A DNA stretch of 64,000 nucleotides from CAYMDS01 sp964576705 (GTDB taxonomy: Bacteria > Patescibacteriota > Microgenomatia > Levybacterales > UBA12049), in contig CAZNVI010000001.1 of NCBI GenBank assembly GCA_964576705.1, positions 22,031 through 86,030 on the forward strand. Direction: 5' to 3'. Below the pieces are notes generated by a model, which saw nothing but the letters and a program-made list of their open reading frames with translations, did not search any database and was not told the DNA's origin. Of the stretch, positions 26,801 to 36,133 are shown one piece after another (position 1 is the stretch's first letter; each line of letters begins with the position of its first letter). The translations under genes and the position numbers were made by a program.

Positions 26801-27696
26801 AGTATACCGTAAAAGGAGCAAGTTCAGTGAAATTTTATTACGGTAAAACCACGGGATTTGGCGCGACTAAAGAAGTAAGTACTTCGACAAGCGAGACGAC
26901 GTACACCACAACACTTGAAGATTTGGAAGATGGAACCAAATATTATTATAAAATAAATACATTTGATGGCGAAGGAAGCGAGTATGAAAGTAATATATTA
27001 ACTTTCGAAACCCTTCCCCGCCCCCGCATCACAGACGTTAAAGTCCAGCAGGTCGCCAGAACAGCCCAGCCCAGTGTTTTGGTAACCTGGACTACAAATA
27101 CTGAAGTCTCAAGCATAGTTACATATTATCCGCAAGGAAATGCGAGTGAAGCCAGAGATGAAGTGAATGTTGCGTTAAAAAAAGGAGAACATCAGATGAT
27201 CGTACGAGGGTTGTTCCCCCAAGCTCGATACGCGATGATCATAAAAGGTCGTGATAAAGCCGGAAATGAAGCAGAATCAGATACTCAGACATTTACAACC
27301 GCTACTGACACCCGTCCACCTCAGATAACAGGCCTTAAAGTAGAAGGAGCAAATACTTCACAAGCTGTATCGGGAGGACAGAAACAACAACAGCAGCTTG
27401 TAGTGTCCTGGAATACAGATGAAGCTGCTACGTCGCAGGTAGAATTCGGTGAAGGAACCGGATCAACATACAGTCAGAGAACTCAGGAAGACAGCAATCT
27501 GGCTTTTAATCATGTAGTCGTCATCTCAGGATTATCTCCATCAAAGGTTTATCATCTGCGTGTCTTATCCAAAGATAAAGCAGGCAACAGCGGAAACTCT
27601 ATAGATACGGTGACTATTACGCCGAAATCCAGTGATAATGCATTAGATCTTGTCATCACCAACTTACAGCAGATATTCGGATTTATAGGGAGATAG
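23825..27696 (+). CDS. Giant surface protein paralogue: LamG-like + CBM-like + Ig/FN3 modules (interrupted by a true gap)
   Basis: A paralogue of the preceding protein, with the same signal/TM start (about 20-43, NPWTQTDWSGG), Ig-like scaffold and C-terminus. The N-terminal ligand-binding part differs: a different LamG-like lectin domain (about 115-335; SGLRFWYKADAISGLSDGANVSSW, ALSDADRKSIEAYLQAKY) and a carbohydrate-binding-module-like domain (about 338-455; YVYTDGSSVSSSDVELYYN) replace DUF2341 plus LamG. The N-run at 26689-26788 hides part of the FN3 region. The frame on either side requires a missing length of 2 mod 3, and alignment to the paralogue suggests about 554 nt. Confidence 0.8.
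26689..26788. other. True scaffold gap (100 N) inside the second adhesin gene
   Basis: Unlike the other two N-runs, the flanks share no sequence. The 100-N length is a placeholder. The paralogue has about 554 nt between the matching points (22312-22865), and 554 keeps the frame while 100 does not. Confidence 0.85.
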
Positions 27697-27759
27697 GAAA
27701 TATTAGTCGTTATAACTTTTTTATAATTCTAAAGTACGGCAATACCTGAGTTTTTTATA

Positions 27760-27765
27760 TATAAT
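27760..27765 (+). promoter_or_regulatory. -10 box of the ABC transporter operon
   Basis: TATAAT, then 7 nt, then the ATG at 27773. This fits the leaderless arrangement seen across the window. Confidence 0.6.
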
Positions 27766-27772
27766 AAACAAT

Positions 27773-28534
27773 ATGAATACGGTAATAAATGTAAGTAATT
27801 TAACTAAAACTTTTGTTGTAGGCGCGCAGGATGTGCAGGTTTTAAAGGGTTTGAATTTCGATATCGAACGGGGAGAATTTGTGGTAATTATCGGGCCTTC
27901 AGGTTGTGGAAAATCTACACTCCTTCATACTTTACTCGGCCTGGAAGTTCCGACGACAGGATCAGTAACAATTTTGGGGAAAGATTTATATAAAAATACA
28001 GTTGAAGATGACAGGTCTGAATTTCGTAAACAGAAAATTGGAATGATTTATCAGCAGGCGAACTGGATCAGAGCTTTTAGTGTAGTAGAAAATATTACAT
28101 TCCCTTTGCTTTTACGGGGTGTTAATAAAAGTGATTTGATGATAAAAGCGTCTAAAGCTTTAGAATCAGTGGGAATGATGAATTGGGCTTTTTATTTGCC
28201 ATCCGAATTATCAAGCGGGCAACAACAAAAAATTGCGTTGGCCCGGGCAATAATAAATGATCCGGAAATTATAATTGCTGATGAGCCGACAGGTAACCTG
28301 GATTATATTTCAGGCCAGGATTTAATGCAGCATCTTAGTGTATATACAAAAGCAGATAAAACCATTTTAATGGTTACACATGATTTGGAGTATCTTAGAT
28401 TCGCGACAAAAGCTATTCGCATGCTGGACGGTAAGATAGTAGATATTTATGAAGAAAAAGATATTAAAAAACTGACTGAGTCGGCTGATTCTAAAAGAGG
28501 CGTAGGGAAAGTAATTAATTTACAGGAAGCATAG
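27773..28534 (+). CDS. ABC transporter ATP-binding protein (LolD/MacB type)
   Basis: A 253-aa ATPase of the MacB/LolD/FtsE class. Walker A is GPSGCGKST (about 41-49), the signature is LSSGQQQKIALARA (about 145-158), Walker B is IIIADEPTGNLD (about 163-174), and the H-loop is MVTHD. The C-terminus has a short Lys/Glu extension. Its stop TAG directly abuts the ATG of the permease gene, so the two are translationally coupled. The class moves lipoproteins, peptides or drugs, or works mechanically on envelope proteins, rather than importing nutrients. Confidence 0.93.
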   Translation: MNTVINVSNLTKTFVVGAQDVQVLKGLNFDIERGEFVVIIGPSGCGKSTLLHTLLGLEVPTTGSVTILGKDLYKNTVEDDRSEFRKQKIGMIYQQANWIRAFSVVENITFPLLLRGVNKSDLMIKASKALESVGMMNWAFYLPSELSSGQQQKIALARAIINDPEIIIADEPTGNLDYISGQDLMQHLSVYTKADKTILMVTHDLEYLRFATKAIRMLDGKIVDIYEEKDIKKLTESADSKRGVGKVINLQEA

Positions 28535-30637
28535 ATGCAATCACCAAAGAGATTTTTTTTCAAAAAAAAGGACACTGTTAATTCAGTAGAATTTCAACGT
28601 GCTAAAAAAAATAAATTTAATTTTGTACAGACCTTTAAATTAGTATATAGGATAATCAAGCAGGCATTAGAATTCTTTGGATTACTTTCAATTTATTTCA
28701 CGTATAAAATATTAGATAAAATTATTCTCGTCCGATTATTACCCCCTAAATTTAGAGTTCGTTTTCAGCCGCGTTTGTTGAAGCTGTATATAGGCTTAGT
28801 TTCAAAAATAGACAGTAATAGAACGGATTCGATAAGCAGATTAGATCTTATTGAATTATCAATTAAAAATATGAGACTTAAGAAAACCCGGAGTATTATC
28901 ACCATAGGAGGCATGGCGATAGGCATAGGCGCTATAGTCTTTCTTGTATCTATTGGTTACGGTCTTCAAAATCTGGTCATAAACCGCGTAGCAAGACTTG
29001 AAGAGATGAGGCAGGCTGATATTGTAATAGGAGCAGGGAGCGCAGTGAAAATTAATGATAAAGCTATTGCAAATTTCAGCAATCTTTCAGGAGTGCAATC
29101 GGCTTTACCGATGATTTCCGTTGTCGGACGAATAGACTTCAATAATTCAGTTAGCGATATGGCAGTTTATGGCGTAACGAGAGATTTTTTAATGCAGTCG
29201 GCAATAAAACCCATAAGAGGTAAAATTTTTGACAGCAACCAGACGGTGATTAAAGTTAATATAGGTAAAGATGTGGCTGGTGTGTCTGATACAAGAGCAA
29301 TTGCTAAAGTCGGATCGGAAATACAGCCTGTCGAATTCTGGATTGAGCCTGAAGTGTGGGTCCGGGTCCGTGCCAATCCAGACATAAATGCCCCGATAAT
29401 AGGATATACTAAGCGGTTAGAGGGTAAGCAAACAGGACTGGAAGTTTGGGGATCTAAATACCTTTCAGAAGATAACAGCGGAAAAGCAGGGATTGACAAT
29501 GATGGTAGAACTCTTGGGAAATGGATAAAATCAGAAGTATTGTTATGGAAAGTAGGTGATTGCGATCAGGTTAATCCTGATTGTGAGGGTGGAAGATTTC
29601 GAATACTTAAAGATGTTAACGGGCATCAGATTAGCGAAAAAGGATATTTTGCAGAACTAAATTTGACGTTGGAAGGAACTATTATAAAAACAGGGAATAG
29701 CAGTGTATTGGGCATGAGATCGGAAAGGACATTAGCTGCCACAGATAGCTCTGAAACTATACTTGAATCAGAAGATTTTGTGGAGATTGCGTCAGAGGCC
29801 GGTATGGTTGAGCCTCCTGAAACTAAAACAGTAAAACTTACAAGCAAAGCAGAGCGTTTAGCAGTCGTAAATCAGTCAATGTTGAAAATATTAGGTATTG
29901 CTGAAGATCAAGCTGTCGGCAAATCATTCTCGGCGAAGTTTGTGGTAACAGGAAATTTATTGGAGAATACGGAAGAGAATTTAGAATCTGTTCCCGCGGA
30001 GTATAAAATAGTCGGGGTAGTGCCTGAAGGGGATGCTCCATTTTTCTACGTACCTTTTACTGATCTGAGATCATTGGGAATCTCAAATTATTCTCAAGTA
30101 AAATTGGTAACTGAAAATCCGAAAAGACTTTCTGATGTTCGTACACAGGTTGAAGCAATGGGATATATGACTACCAGTGTGGCAGACACTGTAACACAAA
30201 TTGAAAGTTTATTTAGCACATTACGGACAGTTTTAGCATTGCTTGGTATGGTAGCATTAGCTGTCGCGACGTTGGGAATGTTTAATACTTTAACGGTGTC
30301 GCTTCTTGAAAGGACCAGAGAAGTAGGCCTCATGAAAGCTATGGGTATGAAGTCTGAGGAGGTAAAAGAATTATTTTTGACTGAGTCTATGATCATGGGC
30401 TTTTTCGGCGGAATGTTAGGGTTGCTGTTAGGTTTTATAGCAGGAAAGCTATTAGGATTACTATTGACGATTTTTGCGGCATTCAAAGGCGCTGGAATAA
30501 TCGATATTTCATATATACCGCCTGCGTTCGTATTTATAATTTTAATTTTGTCTTTAGTCGTGGGAGTTGTCACAGGCATTTATCCCGCTAGGCGCGCCAC
30601 CAAAATATCAGCATTAAATGCTTTAAGATATGAATAA
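28535..30637 (+). CDS. MacB/FtsX-type ABC permease with large external domain
   Basis: A 700-aa permease partner of the preceding ATPase. A cytoplasmic N-terminal region of about 110 residues precedes the first TM helix (about 124-146; IGGMAIGIGAIVFLVSIGYG). A long MacB-PCD-like external domain spans about 150-560. Three C-terminal TM helices carry the FtsX signature (LLERTREVGLMKAMGMKSEEV, about 590-610). Within the external domain, residues about 268-345 (EVWVRVRANPDINAPIIGY) resemble a bacterial SH3 fold inserted into the domain; this is inference. The unusual N-terminal extension is rich in Lys/Phe. Confidence 0.88.
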   Translation: MQSPKRFFFKKKDTVNSVEFQRAKKNKFNFVQTFKLVYRIIKQALEFFGLLSIYFTYKILDKIILVRLLPPKFRVRFQPRLLKLYIGLVSKIDSNRTDSISRLDLIELSIKNMRLKKTRSIITIGGMAIGIGAIVFLVSIGYGLQNLVINRVARLEEMRQADIVIGAGSAVKINDKAIANFSNLSGVQSALPMISVVGRIDFNNSVSDMAVYGVTRDFLMQSAIKPIRGKIFDSNQTVIKVNIGKDVAGVSDTRAIAKVGSEIQPVEFWIEPEVWVRVRANPDINAPIIGYTKRLEGKQTGLEVWGSKYLSEDNSGKAGIDNDGRTLGKWIKSEVLLWKVGDCDQVNPDCEGGRFRILKDVNGHQISEKGYFAELNLTLEGTIIKTGNSSVLGMRSERTLAATDSSETILESEDFVEIASEAGMVEPPETKTVKLTSKAERLAVVNQSMLKILGIAEDQAVGKSFSAKFVVTGNLLENTEENLESVPAEYKIVGVVPEGDAPFFYVPFTDLRSLGISNYSQVKLVTENPKRLSDVRTQVEAMGYMTTSVADTVTQIESLFSTLRTVLALLGMVALAVATLGMFNTLTVSLLERTREVGLMKAMGMKSEEVKELFLTESMIMGFFGGMLGLLLGFIAGKLLGLLLTIFAAFKGAGIIDISYIPPAFVFIILILSLVVGVVTGIYPARRATKISALNALRYE

Positions 30638-30702
30638 TTTCAAAGAATATATGTCGATAGAACTTCGAGGTATCTTCATCTTGTTTAAATAAGTTTAGTA
30701 GA

Positions 30703-30744
30703 AAGTTATTTTTTAGTTGAGACGTCGATTTCCCAAATAGGGCT
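30703..30744 (-). repeat. 42-bp segment shared with 19280-19321
   Basis: Includes the last 12 codons and the stop of the GT2 gene. It is 40/42 identical to the fragment at the end of the Nudix gene. Confidence 0.7.
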
Positions 30745-31593
30745 TATGGTATGGAATGGTTGTCTTTTCAAGCGGGTGTATAAATAAACGAAAAAATATA
30801 AAATTGCCGATCTGGGATGAAGTAATACTTCATACATGATTGATTTTAAAGAAGAAGTAAGTGGGATATTGTATTCGGATTGTATATCAAAATTGAAATA
30901 CTGTTTTAACTCAGTTGATGAGAATTGATATCTACTTGAAGGACCGATTTGGTCTTTAATCGATTGAGGACAGCGGATATAAACGATAGATTTATCAGAG
31001 CGAACGAACTCTCCACTTACCCTCTTATTTTCAAGATATAGATACATATCTCCATTTACTATATTTTCCCGAATGTTGAATTTTTTTAATGTTTTCGTTT
31101 TAAATGATAGACATCTACCACTTGCTGAAAGATAATTTTTTCCGTTATTCCATAACTCTGTAGTTTTGTCGACAAACCTTACCATAGATGTCATACTTTC
31201 CTCAAAAAGCGTTTCAGGAGAAAGTGGTAATATTCGAGTTCCTACCATGGTTGCATCGGGATTATTCTCGAAGGTTTTGACAATTTCAAAAATAGTATCA
31301 GATCTAAAAGTAATATCATCTTGAGTAAAAATAAAGATATCACTTTTAGTTTTATCTATACATTGTTTAAGTTTTTGAAACTGACTTCCAGGAGTAGGGT
31401 TCCAGTAGACTTCAGCCCTTAGTTTTTCGAGTTTTTGCTTTAATTCCTTAGAAAGCGGTGTGCTATCTGCGACTATGATACATCTGATGTTTTTTACACC
31501 ATTTGATGAATAAATCGTCTGTACTGTCTTTAATAAAGAATTACCAGCGTATCTGGTCGGAATTCCTACTGTAATTGTGGGTTGCTTATTCAT
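30706..31593 (-). CDS. Family 2 glycosyltransferase
   Basis: A 295-aa inverting GT-A enzyme that transfers a sugar from an activated donor onto a surface glycan. Near the N-terminus it has ITVGIPTRYAGNSLLKTVQ, then IFTQDDITF as the DxD-like metal site, and a C-terminal hydrophobic segment (SAILYFFVYLY) suggesting membrane association. I chose the ATG at 31593, one nt after the stop of the upstream gene, over the longer in-frame start at 31695 that would overlap it by 101 bp. It is the last gene of the CDP-sugar operon. Confidence 0.85.
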   Translation of the reverse strand: MNKQPTITVGIPTRYAGNSLLKTVQTIYSSNGVKNIRCIIVADSTPLSKELKQKLEKLRAEVYWNPTPGSQFQKLKQCIDKTKSDIFIFTQDDITFRSDTIFEIVKTFENNPDATMVGTRILPLSPETLFEESMTSMVRFVDKTTELWNNGKNYLSASGRCLSFKTKTLKKFNIRENIVNGDMYLYLENKRVSGEFVRSDKSIVYIRCPQSIKDQIGPSSRYQFSSTELKQYFNFDIQSEYNIPLTSSLKSIMYEVLLHPRSAILYFFVYLYTRLKRQPFHTISPIWEIDVSTKK

Positions 31594-31594
31594 T

Positions 31595-32872
31595 TCAGGA
31601 AAATAATTTCGTTTGTTCGTTTCGGAGTTTATCTGATAATCTATTTTCCGGAAGAATGATATCGTCGTAAGAGATGGCTTCATCTTTTTTGACATCTTTT
31701 ATTAATACACAGTCTTTAGAAAGTCCCATGGGTAAAAGATTTTCCTTAAGACTTGTTTCATAATTCTCAAGCATTCCATAAGCGGTGAATCCTCCGATGC
31801 CGTCTAATACTTCACCTTTCTTAAGATCTCTTTTCGCCATTGTTATGACATCACAGACTGGTCCTGAAAGAGGGGCTAAAGTCGCATCTTTTTCAAGCAC
31901 TGCTTTTGCGACACTTATGTGTGTTTCGAGTGTACATAGATGATAAGGTCTATAAAACATATAATAAGGCCCATCACCCATCTTATACATCCTTAGGTAT
32001 TTTTGTTTTTCCGGATTATCTGTATGGGCGATTATGAAAACGCCGAAGCTTGGTTCTGCACCAAGTATATAATCTGTTATTCCTCCGTTTTTTAATAAAT
32101 CATCTAAGGGAAACTTCGTGATAGCATCATTGACATGGGAAACTTTTGGTCCATACATACCACGAATACCTGCTTTTAAACCTGTAGCATTGCCTACAGT
32201 AGCCATTTCCATAGCTATTTTCGTTCCATCGACTGCAGTCGTTGCAAGTAGCGGACTTTGATTATTTTCTTTCGCCCATTGTTTTTGCGTTTCAGGTGTC
32301 CGGAAATGATCCAATACGCTTTTAATATTCCCAGCAACTACAGGAGTAAGTCCAAGGAGTTTTACGTATCTATAAAGATTCATAATCACACCTGGTTGGT
32401 CACCATCTGTTTGCGTATAGATGACATCATTCTTATCAGCGTAGTATTTTAAGACAGGGCCTAATGTACTGTCTAATTCAGCATTTATCAGAACAATATG
32501 TTTTTTATTTTCTATAGCTTTTAAGGCGATATTTGCTCCGAATTCTACATCTCCCGTGGCATCCACAATTACATCGATATATTTAGATTCACAAAGAATT
32601 TCCGGATTATCAGTTATTATGTATTCCCCTTTTACGAGTAATTGTTCAAACGCCGCTTTATTACTCGTTTGATTTGCGGTGATATTGGCCTTTTTGTAAA
32701 TTAAATCTGCCTTAGAGGTAGTTTTATTTGAAATGGCGACAAGTTTCATTCCCATGGGGTTTGATAAGACTTGCAATGCGAATCCAGATGCAGCATAACC
32801 AGCACCGATTAATCCGACACGGATAGGCTTATTTTTTTTTTGAAGATTACCAAGGGTGATATCTATATTCAT
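31595..32872 (-). CDS. NAD(P)-dependent oxidoreductase with C-terminal SAF domain
   Basis: A 425-aa protein with an N-terminal Rossmann fold (VGLIGAGYAASGFALQVL, about 18-36), a homoserine-dehydrogenase-like middle (VIVDATGDVEFGANIALKAI) and a C-terminal SAF domain (about 370-425; KDCVLIKDVKKDEAISYDDI). Proteins of this build occur in sugar-biosynthesis loci, but their reaction is not established to my knowledge. Here it sits between a C-methyltransferase and a glycosyltransferase, so reduction or oxidation of a nucleotide-linked keto-sugar is a reasonable guess. It is 5 nt downstream of the methyltransferase gene. Confidence 0.75.
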   Translation of the reverse strand: MNIDITLGNLQKKNKPIRVGLIGAGYAASGFALQVLSNPMGMKLVAISNKTTSKADLIYKKANITANQTSNKAAFEQLLVKGEYIITDNPEILCESKYIDVIVDATGDVEFGANIALKAIENKKHIVLINAELDSTLGPVLKYYADKNDVIYTQTDGDQPGVIMNLYRYVKLLGLTPVVAGNIKSVLDHFRTPETQKQWAKENNQSPLLATTAVDGTKIAMEMATVGNATGLKAGIRGMYGPKVSHVNDAITKFPLDDLLKNGGITDYILGAEPSFGVFIIAHTDNPEKQKYLRMYKMGDGPYYMFYRPYHLCTLETHISVAKAVLEKDATLAPLSGPVCDVITMAKRDLKKGEVLDGIGGFTAYGMLENYETSLKENLLPMGLSKDCVLIKDVKKDEAISYDDIILPENRLSDKLRNEQTKLFS

Positions 32873-32877
32873 ATTTT

Positions 32878-34113
32878 TCAGAATATCTGAATTTCAGGAA
32901 TAGCGACCACGAATTTACCACCCCATTCACGGATGAAAGATAACTGTTCACTAACTTCAGTTTTTAGGTTCCAGGGAAGGACCAGTACATAATCCGGCTT
33001 GGTTTCTTTAATTTTATCAGGTTTAAAAATAGGGATATGAGTTCCCGGTAGGCATAGGTTTTGTTTATGGACATTTCTATCGACAGTGTATGAGATATTT
33101 TCTGTTCCGACACCACAAAAGTTTAATAAGGTATTTCCTTTCGCAGGAGCACCGTATCCTACTATAATTTTTCCTTCAACCTTAGCATCACTTATAAAGT
33201 TCAGGAATTTTTTCTTAGTGTTTATTACGTTTTCTTTAAACTGTGAGTAAAAATTTAAATCTGTATAGCCTGCATTTATTTCTCTCGTTCGAAGTTCATT
33301 CACTCTTTCCGTCACCGGTAGTAAAGTGTTTTCCGTATGTTTTACGAAAATACGAAGTGATCCGCCGTGAGTCGGTATTTCCTCGACATCAAAAATCGTC
33401 ATGCCATGATGAGCAAAGATTTTTTCAGCTGTTATAAGTGAATAATATGAGTAATGTTCATGATAGATGGTATCAAATTCATTGTGGTCGATAAGGTTTT
33501 TTAAATGTGGAAATTCTATAGTTATAACACCTGTAGGTTTTAATAGTATTTTCATTCCTCCTACAAAATCATTTATATCTGGCACGTGAGCAAAGACATT
33601 ATTGCCTAAAATCAGATCTGCATATTTATTCTCAGAAGCTAATTCTTTAGCAGTTTGTACTCCAAAGAATTTAACGACTGAAGGAATCCCTTTTTTTAAA
33701 GCTACCTCAGCGACATTTGCACTTGGCTCAATCCCCAGAACCGGAATATTTTTTTCTTTAAAATATTGGAGAAGATACCCGTCATTACTGGCGAGTTCCA
33801 CGACTAAGTTTTCATTTGTAAAATTAAATCGTTTTACCATCATCTCTACATAGTCTTTGGCATGTTTCAGCCAACTGTCTGAATATGAAGAAAAGTAAGC
33901 ATATTTATCGTTAAAGATCTTTTCTCGTTCTACTACATTCGGTAACTGTACGAGGAAACATGACTCACAGACATAGGTATGTAATGGGTAAAACTGTTCA
34001 TCTTTAAACTGCTCTTCTTTCAGAAAATCATTCGCGACAGGTGACATACCTAAGTCTACGAAGGTGTGTGTAAGTGGTGTTTGGCAAAACCGACATGAAA
34101 GTTTAGTATCCAT
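32878..34113 (-). CDS. Sugar C-methyltransferase-like SAM enzyme
   Basis: A 411-aa enzyme with the three-part build of TylCIII/NovU-type sugar C-methyltransferases. The N-terminal zinc-binding module carries CRFC (about 6-9) and CESC (about 50-53). The SAM fold carries VVELASNDGYLLQYF and LGNNVFAHVPDI. A C-terminal domain follows, with YGAPAKGNTLLNF near residue 330. Such enzymes add a branch methyl to a nucleotide-linked 4-keto sugar. The ATG at 34113 gives a TAA-t-ATG junction with the upstream gene and opens directly on the zinc module. The longer frame to 34173 would overlap that gene. Confidence 0.85.
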   Translation of the reverse strand: MDTKLSCRFCQTPLTHTFVDLGMSPVANDFLKEEQFKDEQFYPLHTYVCESCFLVQLPNVVEREKIFNDKYAYFSSYSDSWLKHAKDYVEMMVKRFNFTNENLVVELASNDGYLLQYFKEKNIPVLGIEPSANVAEVALKKGIPSVVKFFGVQTAKELASENKYADLILGNNVFAHVPDINDFVGGMKILLKPTGVITIEFPHLKNLIDHNEFDTIYHEHYSYYSLITAEKIFAHHGMTIFDVEEIPTHGGSLRIFVKHTENTLLPVTERVNELRTREINAGYTDLNFYSQFKENVINTKKKFLNFISDAKVEGKIIVGYGAPAKGNTLLNFCGVGTENISYTVDRNVHKQNLCLPGTHIPIFKPDKIKETKPDYVLVLPWNLKTEVSEQLSFIREWGGKFVVAIPEIQIF

Positions 34114-34114
34114 A

Positions 34115-35143
34115 TTATTTATAGGTAAAGAGATATTCATCTGTGATCTGTCCTGTTTTCCGTAAGTATTCAATCATTTTAATTCTTGTAAAAGCCCGTG
34201 ATTCAAACTGTTCCTTCGTTAATTCTATCCGCTCAAAAATACTCTTTAATTCTCTTACGCCGTATGCAATGTCTCGAGTAGCTGAGAAACCAGGAAGTTT
34301 TGTGTTTATTTTCTCAAATGACACGCGATATGACCTGGTATCGCCGTTATTCTCTCCTATATAAATCTCGCATCCCGGGAACTCTTTTTTTACTATATTA
34401 GCTACATCGATTATGCGGTAATTTCCGTCATTTTTTCCTACATTAAATGTTTGTGCATGAATCGTTTCAACAGGAGCAGTAAGAGCTGCGGCGAAAGCTT
34501 CTGAAACATCGAGAATGTGTACTAGCGGACGCCAAGGTTTCCCGTCACTTGATAAACGAATTTGTTTGTCTACGAAAGCAACACCTGTAAGGTTATTCAC
34601 TACCAAATCGAAACGGAGTCTTGGAGATGCACCGAAAACTGTAGCATTGCGAAGAAACACAGGGGAAAAGTTATCATCAGCGATTTTTTTTAAGTCATTT
34701 TCAACTAGTAACTTACATTTAGCATATGTTGTTTGGGGATTGGTAGCGGACTCTTCAGTAACTATATCTTCTGTAGCTATGCCGTATACACTACAGGAAG
34801 AGCTATAAATATACCTCTTAACACCCGCCTGTTTGGCTTTCTTTGCGAATTCTATAGCTGCCAGATGGTTTATGGCATAAGTAGTTTTTTCATCTAGTTG
34901 TCCGAGGGGATCATTTGAAAGATCAGCTAGATGAATTACAGCATCAAACCCTTTCAATTCCTCAGTTGATACTAGGCGGATATCTTTATTTATGACTTTT
35001 GGAGCTATTGAAATTCCATTATATAGCCATCCTTCACGATAAAATCCGGTATCTATACCGGTTACATCATGACCTTTTTTTGATAATGTTTGAGATAATA
35101 CTGTACCGATATATCCATCGATACCCGTAATAAGTACTTTCAT
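34115..35143 (-). CDS. NAD-dependent epimerase/dehydratase (extended SDR)
   Basis: A 342-aa extended short-chain dehydrogenase acting on nucleotide sugars. It has the NAD motif ITGIDGYIGTVLSQ (about 5-18), HLADLSND, the catalytic SSSCSVYG (about 115-122) and YAKCK (about 139-143), and RPLVHILDVSEAF, typical of UDP/CDP-sugar epimerases. With a CTP-dependent sugar activator as first gene of the operon, a CDP-linked hexose is the likely substrate. Its start overlaps the previous stop as ATGA. Confidence 0.85.
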   Translation of the reverse strand: MKVLITGIDGYIGTVLSQTLSKKGHDVTGIDTGFYREGWLYNGISIAPKVINKDIRLVSTEELKGFDAVIHLADLSNDPLGQLDEKTTYAINHLAAIEFAKKAKQAGVKRYIYSSSCSVYGIATEDIVTEESATNPQTTYAKCKLLVENDLKKIADDNFSPVFLRNATVFGASPRLRFDLVVNNLTGVAFVDKQIRLSSDGKPWRPLVHILDVSEAFAAALTAPVETIHAQTFNVGKNDGNYRIIDVANIVKKEFPGCEIYIGENNGDTRSYRVSFEKINTKLPGFSATRDIAYGVRELKSIFERIELTKEQFESRAFTRIKMIEYLRKTGQITDEYLFTYK

Positions 35144-36132
35144 TTTATTTCCTCCAGATCAATTTCTTTCGGTAAGTGAGAGTAACGACCTTTAGTTATG
35201 CTTGTAAGTTGCTCAACCAAGATTTTATTTCCAGCAACTATACCTCTGGATAATACATCGTTGTTTTCCCCATCCAGATCACGCACAACTCCTCCAGCTT
35301 CCTCAACTAGTAAAGCTGCTTGTTGATCCCAAGGGCTTAATCCCCAGTGGAAATAAACTCCGGTTGCGCCTTGTGCTACTCGTGCAAGATTGAGCACAGC
35401 ACTTCCATCACAGTGTAGCCAAGGGCGTTTCGTAATGTTTCGAGCTTTTAATTGTTTTATTAACTCAAGCTGCGTTCCGACATGTGCGTCATAGACTCGA
35501 TCATCATAATATGGATCTGTAGACATGTGTGTTTCATGTAGATCTTCATCCTGTCTAACTTGACATTTTTTATCAGCCCTTGAGCTATCTGAGTAGTAAC
35601 ATCCTAAGCCTTTTTGTGCGTACCAAATTTCACCCGTAACAGGATTAGCAACTGCAACCGATTGCATCTTACCTTCTTCCATGAAGCCAACACAAGTTGA
35701 ATATAACCCTTTCCTCAGCTCTTTTGCATTATTGGTTCCATCAAGCTCATCTACTATCCATAGACGGGGAATACTAAGAGGATTTTTCGGCCGATTATTA
35801 GATTCCTCGGCTAATACCGGATCTGCATACCCACTTTTTGCTAGTTGGTTAAAGATTGCATCGTGGGAAGCTTTGTCTGCTGCTGTTAAAAAATCATTGT
35901 CTCCACCTGATTTAACTTCAATCAATGTAGCTGGGGTAGCTTTTATTGCCTTCATGCTTTCCCAAGCCGCTGCTATAGCTGTAAGAGTTTCATCCCTTAA
36001 GGCGCGTCTTATTTCCTTAGGAACAAATAGATCCACAGTTTGAATAAACTCGTCCGAAAAATGAAGATTTTTCAATCTCACCAAGAATTCTTGATCAGTC
36101 ATTTCTATTTCCATAGTTTTTTCCTTTACCAT
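35140..36132 (-). CDS. Inositol-monophosphatase-family protein in sugar operon
   Basis: A 330-aa IMPase-superfamily phosphatase. It has a longer N-terminus than SuhB, LAEESNN as the first metal ligand region, WIVDELDGTNNA (about 121-132) in place of the usual DPIDGT, and SPWDQQAALLVEEAGG (about 262-277). All core acidic ligands seem present. It may dephosphorylate a sugar phosphate that feeds or leaves the pathway. The start at 36132 is one nt after the cytidylyltransferase stop (TAA-t-ATG). Confidence 0.8.
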   Translation of the reverse strand: MVKEKTMEIEMTDQEFLVRLKNLHFSDEFIQTVDLFVPKEIRRALRDETLTAIAAAWESMKAIKATPATLIEVKSGGDNDFLTAADKASHDAIFNQLAKSGYADPVLAEESNNRPKNPLSIPRLWIVDELDGTNNAKELRKGLYSTCVGFMEEGKMQSVAVANPVTGEIWYAQKGLGCYYSDSSRADKKCQVRQDEDLHETHMSTDPYYDDRVYDAHVGTQLELIKQLKARNITKRPWLHCDGSAVLNLARVAQGATGVYFHWGLSPWDQQAALLVEEAGGVVRDLDGENNDVLSRGIVAGNKILVEQLTSITKGRYSHLPKEIDLEEIK

Positions 36133-36133
36133 A

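Noticed and set aside
31594..31695. N-terminal extension of the GT2 gene
   Set aside because: It would overlap the SAF-oxidoreductase gene by 101 bp, and the residues do not look like part of a GT2 fold. The ATG at 31593 fits the operon's 1-nt junction pattern.
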